A DNA stretch of 64,000 nucleotides from Pantanalinema rosaneae (lineage in GTDB: Bacteria > Cyanobacteriota > Cyanobacteriia > Leptolyngbyales > Leptolyngbyaceae), in NCBI RefSeq assembly GCF_050753385.1, contig NZ_JBLZFZ010000032.1, positions 1 through 64,000 of the forward strand, given 5' to 3'. Positions 18,812-26,542 of this stretch are shown here, in pieces. The position numbers were made by a program, and so were the translations under genes. Position 1 is the stretch's first letter. The number at the start of each line of letters is the position of its first letter. Under the pieces are notes generated by a model. The model was not told the DNA's origin. It did not search any database and saw nothing but the letters and a program-made list of their open reading frames with translations.

Positions 18812-19896
18812 CAGATTCGTGGTAATTGTTCGCCACTTAACATGTCAATCAGACGAACTGCCCCTATTTGGCTCTGAAGCAGTACCTGCCCAGGGTTGCT
18901 CCCAAAAGTTTGAGGCGACGATCGCTCAGTGACATGACCAATTAGACATGCCGAATGATCACTGGCAGTACGGTGTTGATAGGTGTGCATAACGGTCAAA
19001 GCTCGATCGGCATCGGCGGCAGGAACGATCGCAATAAAGCGTCCCTCGTTGGCAATGTAGAGCGGATCAAGTCCCAGAATTTCACAGGCTCCCCGAACTT
19101 CTTCATTGACGGGAATTTGGCTTTCGGTAATGCGAATGGTAACTTGGGCGGCCGCCGCAATCTCATTTAATGTACTGGCTAAACCACCACGGGTTAAATC
19201 CCGCAGGCAGTGAATTTCGATTCCTGCTTGCAACAGTTCTAGCACTAAGTCTGCCACTGGTGCAGAATCACTGGCGATCGTAGTTTCAAACTCTAATCCT
19301 TCCCGCACTGCCATAATCGCAATGCCATGTCTGCCAATATCACCGTTAAGTAAAATCACATCACCCGGTTGTACGGATAGGGGAGCGATCGTCCAGGGAT
19401 GCTCAATCACCCCTACTCCCGCCGTATTAATGAAAATACCATCGCCTTTACCGCGATCGACGACCTTCGTATCACCCGTGACAATTTGAACGTTGGCATT
19501 AATCGCCGCCTGTTGAATCGATTGCACGATCTGCCATAGGGTGGTCATCGGTAAGCCTTCTTCCAGAATCAGTCCCAGGCTGAGATAGAGAGGACGAGCG
19601 CCTGCCATTGCCAGATCATTCACCGTACCATGAACGGCTAAGGAGCCAATGTCACCCCCAGGGAAACACAACGGTCGTACCACATAGGAATCGGTGGTGA
19701 AGGCAATTTTACTACCGGATAGCTGTAAGGTGGCGGCATCATGTTGAATGCGATCGGGTGCGCCAAAGATCGGCAAAAACATCTGCTCGATCAATTGGTG
19801 CATTAAGCGTCCACCGCCCCCGTGGGCAAGTAACACTTGAGGATACTGTTGGATGGGGATGGGGCAGGACAAGGCAAAATCTTGAGTTAAATTCAT
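18808..19896 (-). CDS. hypE: Hydrogenase maturation protein HypE
   Basis: HypE accepts the carbamoyl group made by HypF on its C-terminal cysteine and dehydrates it to the thiocyanate that supplies CN ligands to the NiFe site. The 362-residue protein has the PurM-like ATP-binding fold (LAHGGGGRLMHQLI, AFTTDSYVVRPLCFPGGDIG, VHGTVNDLAM, VTGDTKVVDRGKGDG, DLTRGGLASTLNEIA). It ends in the essential PRIC with cysteine as the last residue. It starts 15 bp after the hypD stop, forming a hypD-hypE pair at the downstream end of the 28-kb minus-strand hydrogenase region. The 3' end overlaps the convergent multi-PAS kinase by four bases. The assignment is secure. Confidence 0.96.
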   Translation of the reverse strand: MNLTQDFALSCPIPIQQYPQVLLAHGGGGRLMHQLIEQMFLPIFGAPDRIQHDAATLQLSGSKIAFTTDSYVVRPLCFPGGDIGSLAVHGTVNDLAMAGARPLYLSLGLILEEGLPMTTLWQIVQSIQQAAINANVQIVTGDTKVVDRGKGDGIFINTAGVGVIEHPWTIAPLSVQPGDVILLNGDIGRHGIAIMAVREGLEFETTIASDSAPVADLVLELLQAGIEIHCLRDLTRGGLASTLNEIAAAAQVTIRITESQIPVNEEVRGACEILGLDPLYIANEGRFIAIVPAADADRALTVMHTYQHRTASDHSACLIGHVTERSSPQTFGSNPGQVLLQSQIGAVRLIDMLSGEQLPRIC

Positions 19897-19911
19897 GTTA
19901 AAACCAATTGC

Positions 19912-21036
19912 TCAAGAAACACTGACTGTCGTGGCTGCTTGACGATAACGATAGTAGGCAGCACAAGCCCCTTCCGAGGACACCATTGGCGCTCCTAAAG
20001 GATGTTCCGGTGTACAGCGAGTCCCAAAGGCAGGACAATCATAGGGTTTGTGAATGCCTTGCAGAATTAAACCACTGATACAGTCGGAGGGAGGCGCAGG
20101 CGGGACAGGGGCAAGGTGTAAGGCGAAGCGCTGGCTGGCATCAAAGTGATGGTAGGGTGGTCGTAGCCCCAAGCCACTCTGGGCAATAGTGCCAATGCCA
20201 CGCCATTGTTGTGGCACAACTTCAAACACAGTTTGAATTAAATGTTGAGCCGTTTCATTCCCCTGTTTTCGCACCGATCGCACATATTGATTTTCGACCT
20301 CAGCGCGTCCAGATTCTAACTGCTGAATACACAGATAAATCCCTTGTAAAACATCGAGTGGTTCAAAGCCTGTGACGACGATCGGGACATGATATTTAGG
20401 CGCGATCGCAATATATTCGTGATACCCCATGACAGTACAGACATGTCCGGCGGCCAGGAATCCCTGAACCTGGCAATTGGGCGAGGACAAAATCGCTTCC
20501 ATCGCTGGAGGGACGAGGACATGCGATACCAGCAGGGAAAAGTTCTCTAGACCTTGTTGGTGAGCTTGAAACACTGCCATTGCCGTTGCTGGAGCGGTCG
20601 TTTCAAACCCAACGGCGAAAAAAACCACCTGTTTGTCTGGGTGATGCTGGGCAATTTTTAGCGCATCTAAAGGCGAGTAAACAATCCGGACATCGCCTCC
20701 AGCCGCTTTGACACTGAGGAGGTTGGGTAATGCGGTGTTGACAGATCCCGGCACCCGCAGCATGTCACCAAACGAACAAAAAATGACTTCTGGTAGGGTA
20801 GCTAGAGCGATCGCAGTATCAATGACCTCAGCCGAAGTAACGCAGACCGGACAGCCAGGCCCATGAATCAGAGTAATGCCTTCTGGCAATAAAGTATCCA
20901 AGCCAAATTTGACAATACTATGGGTTTGTCCACCACAGATTTCCATGATTGTCCAGGGACGAGTCGTGATCGCTGCGATCGCGCTGGCAACCTGGTGAAC
21001 TCGATCGGCATCCCGGTATTCGTCAACAAACTTCAT
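19912..21036 (-). CDS. hypD: Hydrogenase maturation protein HypD
   Basis: HypD is the [4Fe-4S] scaffold that, with HypC, assembles the Fe(CN)2CO unit for insertion into the HoxH precursor. The 374 residues include the family cysteines and motifs: ICGGQTHSIVKFG, GPGCPVCVTSAEVIDTAI, FCSFGDMLRVPGS, FFAVGFETTAPATAM, and the C-terminal cluster region with CPAFGTRCTPEHPLGAPMVS and EGACAAYY. It is followed within 15 bp by hypE. It lies 135 bp downstream of the dihydroorotate-dehydrogenase-like gene, so it may be read from nifJ's promoter or its own. Confidence 0.96.
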   Translation of the reverse strand: MKFVDEYRDADRVHQVASAIAAITTRPWTIMEICGGQTHSIVKFGLDTLLPEGITLIHGPGCPVCVTSAEVIDTAIALATLPEVIFCSFGDMLRVPGSVNTALPNLLSVKAAGGDVRIVYSPLDALKIAQHHPDKQVVFFAVGFETTAPATAMAVFQAHQQGLENFSLLVSHVLVPPAMEAILSSPNCQVQGFLAAGHVCTVMGYHEYIAIAPKYHVPIVVTGFEPLDVLQGIYLCIQQLESGRAEVENQYVRSVRKQGNETAQHLIQTVFEVVPQQWRGIGTIAQSGLGLRPPYHHFDASQRFALHLAPVPPAPPSDCISGLILQGIHKPYDCPAFGTRCTPEHPLGAPMVSSEGACAAYYRYRQAATTVSVS

Positions 21037-21171
21037 AACTTATTCCGAGCGATATATGACGCGATAGGGTGCATGATGTCTAGGCTACCGTACCCCCTGG
21101 AACGGAACGCAAATTCGTTACATTTGGTAGGAGCAATTCAGATTCACTCCTACCTGAAAATTATCCTCACA

Positions 21172-22191
21172 CTAATGGTGATAGATGGGATCGATCGCCG
21201 GTCGATAGGTTTGCATCGCTTTCATATATTGCGATCGCTCAAACTCAGTGGGATTGGGACAATTCAATTGGCACATACAGCCTTGAAGTTGGCGAACGGA
21301 ACTGTAATCATGTTCCTCCAACCAATGGCGCAGTTCTCGTTCAATGTCTTGTAAGTGGTCAATCCCATGACGGAGTAACACACTGACCAGCATGGTAATT
21401 TGCGCCCCTGCCATTAATAACCGCACGACATCAGTGCCGTGGTGAACTCCTCCAGTTGCCGCCAGATCTGCAAAGATGCGTCCATACAAAATGGCAATCC
21501 ATCGCATCGGTAAGCGTAACTCCTGGGGGGTACTGAGTAGGACGTTGGGATGCACTTCCAGGGATTCGATATCAATATCGGGTTGATAGAAGCGATTGAA
21601 CAACACTAGCGCATGTGCCCCGGCTAAGGTCAAGCGTTGGGCCATGTTCGCCATACTTGTGAAGTAGGGGCTGATTTTGACCGCGATCGGAATATTGACC
21701 GCCGTTTTAACTGCGGCAACGATTGCCAGGTATTCTTGCTCAATATCAGCGCTAGTCAGTTCCAGGCTGGTGGGGATGTTGTAAATATTCAGTTCCAGGG
21801 CATCTGCTCCGGCTTGTTCAATCTGACGGGCATACTCTATCCAACCGCCGGGAGTAGACCCATTCAAGCTGGCAATAATGGGAATATCAACCATTTCTTT
21901 GGCTTGCTGAATGTGGTTCAGATAGCTCTCCGGCCCAACGTGGAAAATATCGGGTTCTGGAAAATAGGTGAGCGCTTCGGCAAAACTGTGAGTGCCGTAT
22001 TGCAAATGGTGGTGCAGATCTAACTGATCCTGATGAATTTGCTCCTCAAACATGGAGTGCAAGACTACAGCCCCCGCGCCTGCATCTTCCATCTGCTTAA
22101 TTTGATCGATGTGTTCGGTTAAGGGAGCAGCCGCACCAACCACCAGTGGCGATCGCAGCGCTAATCCCATATAGGTTGTGCTTAAATCCAT
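21172..22191 (-). CDS. Dihydroorotate dehydrogenase-like flavoprotein
   Basis: A 339-residue FMN-type TIM barrel related to class 1 dihydroorotate dehydrogenases (LRSPLVVGAAAPLTEHIDQ, PIIASLNGSTPGGW, PIAVKISPYFTS, TGGVHHGTDVVRLLMAGA). The active-site strand reads LELNIYNIPTS where true PyrD has the NLSCPN-type motif with the catalytic residue, so it is probably not a pyrimidine enzyme. The C-terminus has a Cys motif, GCMCQLNCPNP. Such PyrD-like genes are known next to nifJ in cyanobacteria; here it lies 26 bp downstream of nifJ on the same strand, so the two are coupled and it may serve PFOR-linked redox chemistry. ATG 22191 (AAGGAG eight bases upstream) is preferred to GTG 22197. Confidence 0.85.
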   Translation of the reverse strand: MDLSTTYMGLALRSPLVVGAAAPLTEHIDQIKQMEDAGAGAVVLHSMFEEQIHQDQLDLHHHLQYGTHSFAEALTYFPEPDIFHVGPESYLNHIQQAKEMVDIPIIASLNGSTPGGWIEYARQIEQAGADALELNIYNIPTSLELTSADIEQEYLAIVAAVKTAVNIPIAVKISPYFTSMANMAQRLTLAGAHALVLFNRFYQPDIDIESLEVHPNVLLSTPQELRLPMRWIAILYGRIFADLAATGGVHHGTDVVRLLMAGAQITMLVSVLLRHGIDHLQDIERELRHWLEEHDYSSVRQLQGCMCQLNCPNPTEFERSQYMKAMQTYRPAIDPIYHH

Positions 22192-22217
22192 GATCACGAC
22201 TCCTTCACATGACTGGG

Positions 22218-25200
22218 TTAGCTGTGGGACTGGGGCGAATGGGATGGCTTCTGCTGGGTCTGATGACCATTGTGGGGATGGGGAGAGTAGGATGCCATCT
22301 GCTGCGCTGGATGATGGGGCTGGGATGAGGGAGATGCCATCTGCTGCGCGGCTAAGTATTGATACATCTGCCAGCGTGTATTCACATCTGCCTGTGCCTG
22401 TTGAGCCAATTGTTTCGCGGCTCCTGGTTTACTCAAGGTCAACATCTTGAAGCGATTTTCGCTATACATCGCTTGTTCAACCGACATCTTAGGCGATCGA
22501 GAATCGAGGAGTAAGGGGTTCTCACCTTGTTCTGTCCGTCTGGGATCATAGCGGTAGAGCAACCAGCGACCCGACTCAACGGCAGCTTTTTGTTGTTGCA
22601 TTCCACTTGCCATATTAATCCCATGGGCAATGCAATGAGAGTAGGCAATAATCAGCGATGGGCCAGGATAGGATTCCGCTTCCAGAAATACCCTCAGGGT
22701 GTGTTCATCGCGTGCCCCCATGGCGACACTTGCCACATAGACATTGCCGTAGGTCATTGCCATCAGTCCCAGATCTTTTTTGGGAGCGGGTTTACCGCCA
22801 GCGGCAAATTTGGCAACTGCCCCTCGGGGGGTCGCTTTAGACATTTGCCCACCAGTGTTGGAATAGACCTCTGTATCAAGCACCAGAATGTTAACGTTGC
22901 GACCACTGGCAATTACATGATCCAAGCCACCGTAACCAATGTCATAGGCCCAGCCATCACCTCCAATAATCCAGACACTCTTCTTGACTAAGTAATCAGC
23001 TAAGGAGTGGAGCGTTTGCAGTTTGTTCGTGAATGTTTGTGAGCTTGCCGCATCGCTTTGACAGATGGTGAGCCACTGCTCTAAACACTGTTTCAGTTGC
23101 GCCACTCGATCGCGTTGGGCGGTAATTTCGGCTTCATCGATTTGGTCAGCTTCAAGGATAGCGGTGACCAGTTCTATGGGAATGTGAGAACCATCGTTCG
23201 TCGCGATCGCGAATTCTTGCAACAACTCCTTTGCATATTCCGTATGTTTGTCAATGGCAACCCGGAAGCCTAAGCCAAATTCGGCGTTATCTTCAAACAA
23301 GGAGTTCGACCAGGCAGGGCCGCGACCTTCCGCGTTATGAGTCCAGGGCGTAGTCGGCAAGTTACCGCCATAAATGGAAGAACATCCGGTGGCATTGGCA
23401 ACTAACATGCGATCGCCAAATAACTGCGTTACCAGTTTTAGATAAGGTGTTTCACCACAACCACCACAGGCTCCCGAGAACTCAAATAATGGTTCTTGCA
23501 TTTGTTGCTGGGCAATTTTATGCAAATTCAGGTGAGCGCGATCGGGATTCGGTAAATTCAGGAAGAAGTCCCAGTTCACCCGTTCCTGCTCCCGGAGGGG
23601 GAATTGGGGGGACATATTGATCGCTTTCTTGCGCGGTTCTGCCCGATTCTTAGCCGGACAAACATCGACACATAACGCGCAACCGGTGCAATCTTCCGCC
23701 GCTACTTGAATGGTGAATTTCAAGTCTGTCCAGGCGTGATCTTTGGCATCAGCACTCTTAAAAGTGGTGGGGGCAGTTTCCAAGTGAGTCGGTTCATAAA
23801 CCTTAGAGCGGATCACGGCATGGGGACAAACCATGACACATTTGCCGCACTGCACACAAACATTGGGATCCCACACCGGAATGTCTTGGGCAATGTTGCG
23901 TTTTTCCCATTTAGACGTGCCACTGGGATAGGTGCCATCGATCGGGAGCGCACTCACAGGAATGGCATCGCCTTGACGAGCCAGCATTTTACCCAGAACC
24001 TCACGCACAAAAGCTGGAGCCGCATCAGACATCGGTACGTGATGACCATTGCCATTACTCGTCTCTAGTGGTTGTTGGCTGTAATCAATTGGATGCAAGT
24101 TCTCTAGCGTTTGATCGATCGCTTTGAGATTCATTTGCACTACCGCTTCACCTTTCTTACTGTAGGTTTTGCGAATCGATTGTTTAATTTGCTCGATCGC
24201 TTGCTCTCGGGGTAAAACTCCCGCGATCGCAAAGAAGCAGACTTGCATGACGGTATTGATATGTCCGCCCATCCCGGCTGCACGGGCAACCTGAGAGGCA
24301 TTAATCACATAGACCTGAAGCGATTTTTCGCTGATCTGCCGCTTCAAGCTAGCGGGTAACTGAATCCAGGTTTCGGTGGGAGCAAAGGGGCTGTTGAGCA
24401 GGAAGACGGCTCCGGGTTGGGCAGCGCCTAATAAATCGAACTTTTCCACAAACTCCCATTGATGGCAGGCGACAAAATTGGCACTGCTAATTAAGTAAGT
24501 AGAACGAATGGGTTCGGCACCAAATCGTAGGTGCGATACAGTAACAGAACCCGATTTCTTAGAATCATAAACGAAGTAGCCCTGAGCATAGTTATCTGTG
24601 TCTTCGCCAATAATTTTGATCGAGTTTTTATTGGCTCCCACAGTGCCATCAGAACCGAGTCCATAAAAGATGGCACGAACAACCCGATCGGATTCCGTTG
24701 AAAAGTTGGGATCAACCTCTAATGAGGTGAACGTGACATCATCGGTAATGCCAACCGTGAAGTGATTACGCGGGTTATCCTGTTGGAGATGATCAAAAAC
24801 GGCTTTCACCATTGCGGGGGTAAACTCTTTAGAAGATAAGCCGTAGCGTCCACCCACTATTTTCGGTAACGTTGGGAAATGCTCCGTTTCCACCAGGGCA
24901 TTGACCACATCTAAATATAATGGTTCGCCAGCACTGCCCGGTTCTTTGCAGCGATCGAGGACGGCAATGCGTTTGACACTAGCTGGGAGTGATTTGACTA
25001 AGCGAATATTGTCGAACGGACGGTAGAGCCGCACTTTTAGAATGCCAATTTTTTCTCCCTGAGCCTGGAGATAATCCACCGTTTCGTGAGCCGTTTCACA
25101 CCCTGATCCCATCAAAATGATCACGCGATCGGCTTCGGGATCACCGTGATATTCATAGAGTTTGTAATGCCGTCCGGTCAACTCAGCAAACTCATCCATT

Positions 25201-25940
25201 GCCTGTTGCACCATATCTGGACAGGCATTGTAGTAACGGTTGACTGTTTCCCGTCCCTGGAAATAAACATCGGGATTTTGAGCCGTTCCCCGAATCACCG
25301 GATGGTCAGGAGTGAGTGCCCGCGATCGATGTGCCAGGATTGACTGATGGGGAATGAAGCGTTCCAGATCTTCGTCCTCTAACAGGGCGAGTTTTTGAAT
25401 TTCATGGGACGTGCGAAAGCCATCAAAGAAATGTAGAAATGGCAGACGCGATTCTAAGGTGGCACGCGTAGCGATCGCAGCAAAGTCCTGCGCTTCCTGC
25501 ACTGAAGCAGAGCATAATAACGCGCATCCAGTCGCACGAACTGCCATAATATCGCTGTGATCCCCGAAGATGGACAGCGCTTGGGCGGCTAGCGATCGAG
25601 CAGCAATATGAATCACGGCTGACGTTAGCTCTCCAGCAATCTTATACAGATTGGGGATCATTAATAATAAGCCTTGGGATGCCGTAAATGTTGTCGTGAG
25701 TGACCCCGCTTGTAAGGCTCCGTGAACAGTACCAGCCGCACCACTTTCACTTTGCATTTCCACGATCGAGGGTACGGTACCCCACAAATTGGTTTGTTTC
25801 GCGGATGACCAGGCATCTGCCCATTCGCCCATTGGAGAGGCAGGGGTAATGGGATAAATGGCGATCACTTCACTCAAGCGATAGGCAATCCGAGCGACGG
25901 CTTCATTACCATCTACAGTTAAAAAATGAGTAGGACGCAT
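22218..25940 (-). CDS. nifJ: Pyruvate:ferredoxin (flavodoxin) oxidoreductase
   Basis: PFOR oxidises pyruvate to acetyl-CoA and CO2 and reduces ferredoxin or flavodoxin, feeding electrons to hydrogenase under fermentative or reducing conditions. The single 1240-residue chain shows the whole order. First comes the N-terminal pyrimidine-binding region (VIAIYPITPASPMGEWAD), then the gamma domain. Two 4Fe-4S clusters follow in CVQCGKCVMVCPHAV and CTGCALCVDVCPAKNR, then the third cluster ligands at ACGGCGETPYLKL. The TPP/Mg site is GGDGWAYDIGYGGLDHV. After the normal end there is an unusual tail of about 45 residues rich in Gln, Pro, Ser and His, with a 14-residue duplication starting AQQMAS. The ATG at 25940 has AGGA upstream. 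It sits between hypC and the PyrD-like gene, amid hyp genes. Confidence 0.96.
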   Translation of the reverse strand: MRPTHFLTVDGNEAVARIAYRLSEVIAIYPITPASPMGEWADAWSSAKQTNLWGTVPSIVEMQSESGAAGTVHGALQAGSLTTTFTASQGLLLMIPNLYKIAGELTSAVIHIAARSLAAQALSIFGDHSDIMAVRATGCALLCSASVQEAQDFAAIATRATLESRLPFLHFFDGFRTSHEIQKLALLEDEDLERFIPHQSILAHRSRALTPDHPVIRGTAQNPDVYFQGRETVNRYYNACPDMVQQAMDEFAELTGRHYKLYEYHGDPEADRVIILMGSGCETAHETVDYLQAQGEKIGILKVRLYRPFDNIRLVKSLPASVKRIAVLDRCKEPGSAGEPLYLDVVNALVETEHFPTLPKIVGGRYGLSSKEFTPAMVKAVFDHLQQDNPRNHFTVGITDDVTFTSLEVDPNFSTESDRVVRAIFYGLGSDGTVGANKNSIKIIGEDTDNYAQGYFVYDSKKSGSVTVSHLRFGAEPIRSTYLISSANFVACHQWEFVEKFDLLGAAQPGAVFLLNSPFAPTETWIQLPASLKRQISEKSLQVYVINASQVARAAGMGGHINTVMQVCFFAIAGVLPREQAIEQIKQSIRKTYSKKGEAVVQMNLKAIDQTLENLHPIDYSQQPLETSNGNGHHVPMSDAAPAFVREVLGKMLARQGDAIPVSALPIDGTYPSGTSKWEKRNIAQDIPVWDPNVCVQCGKCVMVCPHAVIRSKVYEPTHLETAPTTFKSADAKDHAWTDLKFTIQVAAEDCTGCALCVDVCPAKNRAEPRKKAINMSPQFPLREQERVNWDFFLNLPNPDRAHLNLHKIAQQQMQEPLFEFSGACGGCGETPYLKLVTQLFGDRMLVANATGCSSIYGGNLPTTPWTHNAEGRGPAWSNSLFEDNAEFGLGFRVAIDKHTEYAKELLQEFAIATNDGSHIPIELVTAILEADQIDEAEITAQRDRVAQLKQCLEQWLTICQSDAASSQTFTNKLQTLHSLADYLVKKSVWIIGGDGWAYDIGYGGLDHVIASGRNVNILVLDTEVYSNTGGQMSKATPRGAVAKFAAGGKPAPKKDLGLMAMTYGNVYVASVAMGARDEHTLRVFLEAESYPGPSLIIAYSHCIAHGINMASGMQQQKAAVESGRWLLYRYDPRRTEQGENPLLLDSRSPKMSVEQAMYSENRFKMLTLSKPGAAKQLAQQAQADVNTRWQMYQYLAAQQMASPSSQPHHPAQQMASYSPHPHNGHQTQQKPSHSPQSHS

Positions 25941-26280
25941 GGGTGAATCCTCATAATGCTAGGTGGCAGGAAGAATTTAGGGATTTAGTTAATTTCATTA
26001 GTGATGTACTACACGTTGTTATGCAATGAATCACAGGGTCCGCAAAAGTAGCTAGCTGAAAACCTGTTGTTAATCCATGAAGTGGAGCAGGTGCATTGAC
26101 CAAATTAGCGCCTAGATTGAAACTAAATCGCAAATGTGAGGATCTTAGGAGGATGAAGCGATCGCAACCAAATAACACATTTAGTTACGAAGGAAATAAA
26201 TTTTAATCGACTCATTGTTCGCTCTAATGGAACGATTTCAGTCGTTATGGAGGCATGAGCATCCTGGGTGATTGTGAGGG
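25941..26280. other. nifJ upstream region
   Basis: This 340-bp AT-rich space lies between hypC (upstream in transcription) and nifJ and probably carries the nifJ promoter. I looked for an NtcA box (GTA-N8-TAC) and did not find one. No inverted repeat with a T run follows hypC, so read-through from the hyp genes cannot be excluded. I see no gene here. Confidence 0.5.
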
Positions 26281-26529
26281 CTAACCAAGCTGAATCTGAG
26301 CCAGATAATGCAGTGTTTGTTCGGCTTCCTGTTGATCAACAATGCTAAGGGCAAACCCGACATGCACAATCACATAATCTCCAATCTGCGCTTCGGGCAC
26401 GTAGGCTAAACTGACTTCTTTGAGAATGCCACCAAAACTCACTTTGCCAGTCCGCCATAGGGTTGCATCAGAATCACTATCGATTTGGTCAACAATACTG
26501 ACAATTTTGCCGGGGACTGCAAGGCACAT
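26281..26529 (-). CDS. hypC: Hydrogenase maturation chaperone HypC
   Basis: HypC is a small chaperone that holds the Fe(CN)2CO unit with HypD and delivers it to the large-subunit precursor. The protein is 82 residues and begins with the diagnostic MCLAVPGKIVSI, whose Cys2 is the ligand; this fixes the start at 26529 rather than an upstream in-frame codon. The OB-like barrel continues with VSFGGILKEVSLAYVPEAQIGDYVIVHVGFALSIV (two segments), and a C-terminal helix follows. It begins 13 bp after the hypF stop, in the order hypA-B-F-C. Confidence 0.95.
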   Translation of the reverse strand: MCLAVPGKIVSIVDQIDSDSDATLWRTGKVSFGGILKEVSLAYVPEAQIGDYVIVHVGFALSIVDQQEAEQTLHYLAQIQLG

Positions 26530-26542
26530 AATTATGGTTCTC

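Noticed and set aside
26153..26206. A 17-codon plus-strand frame starting directly after AGGAGG in the nifJ upstream region
   Set aside because: The spacing of the ribosome-binding site to ATG is zero, so initiation is unlikely; the peptide is too short to judge.
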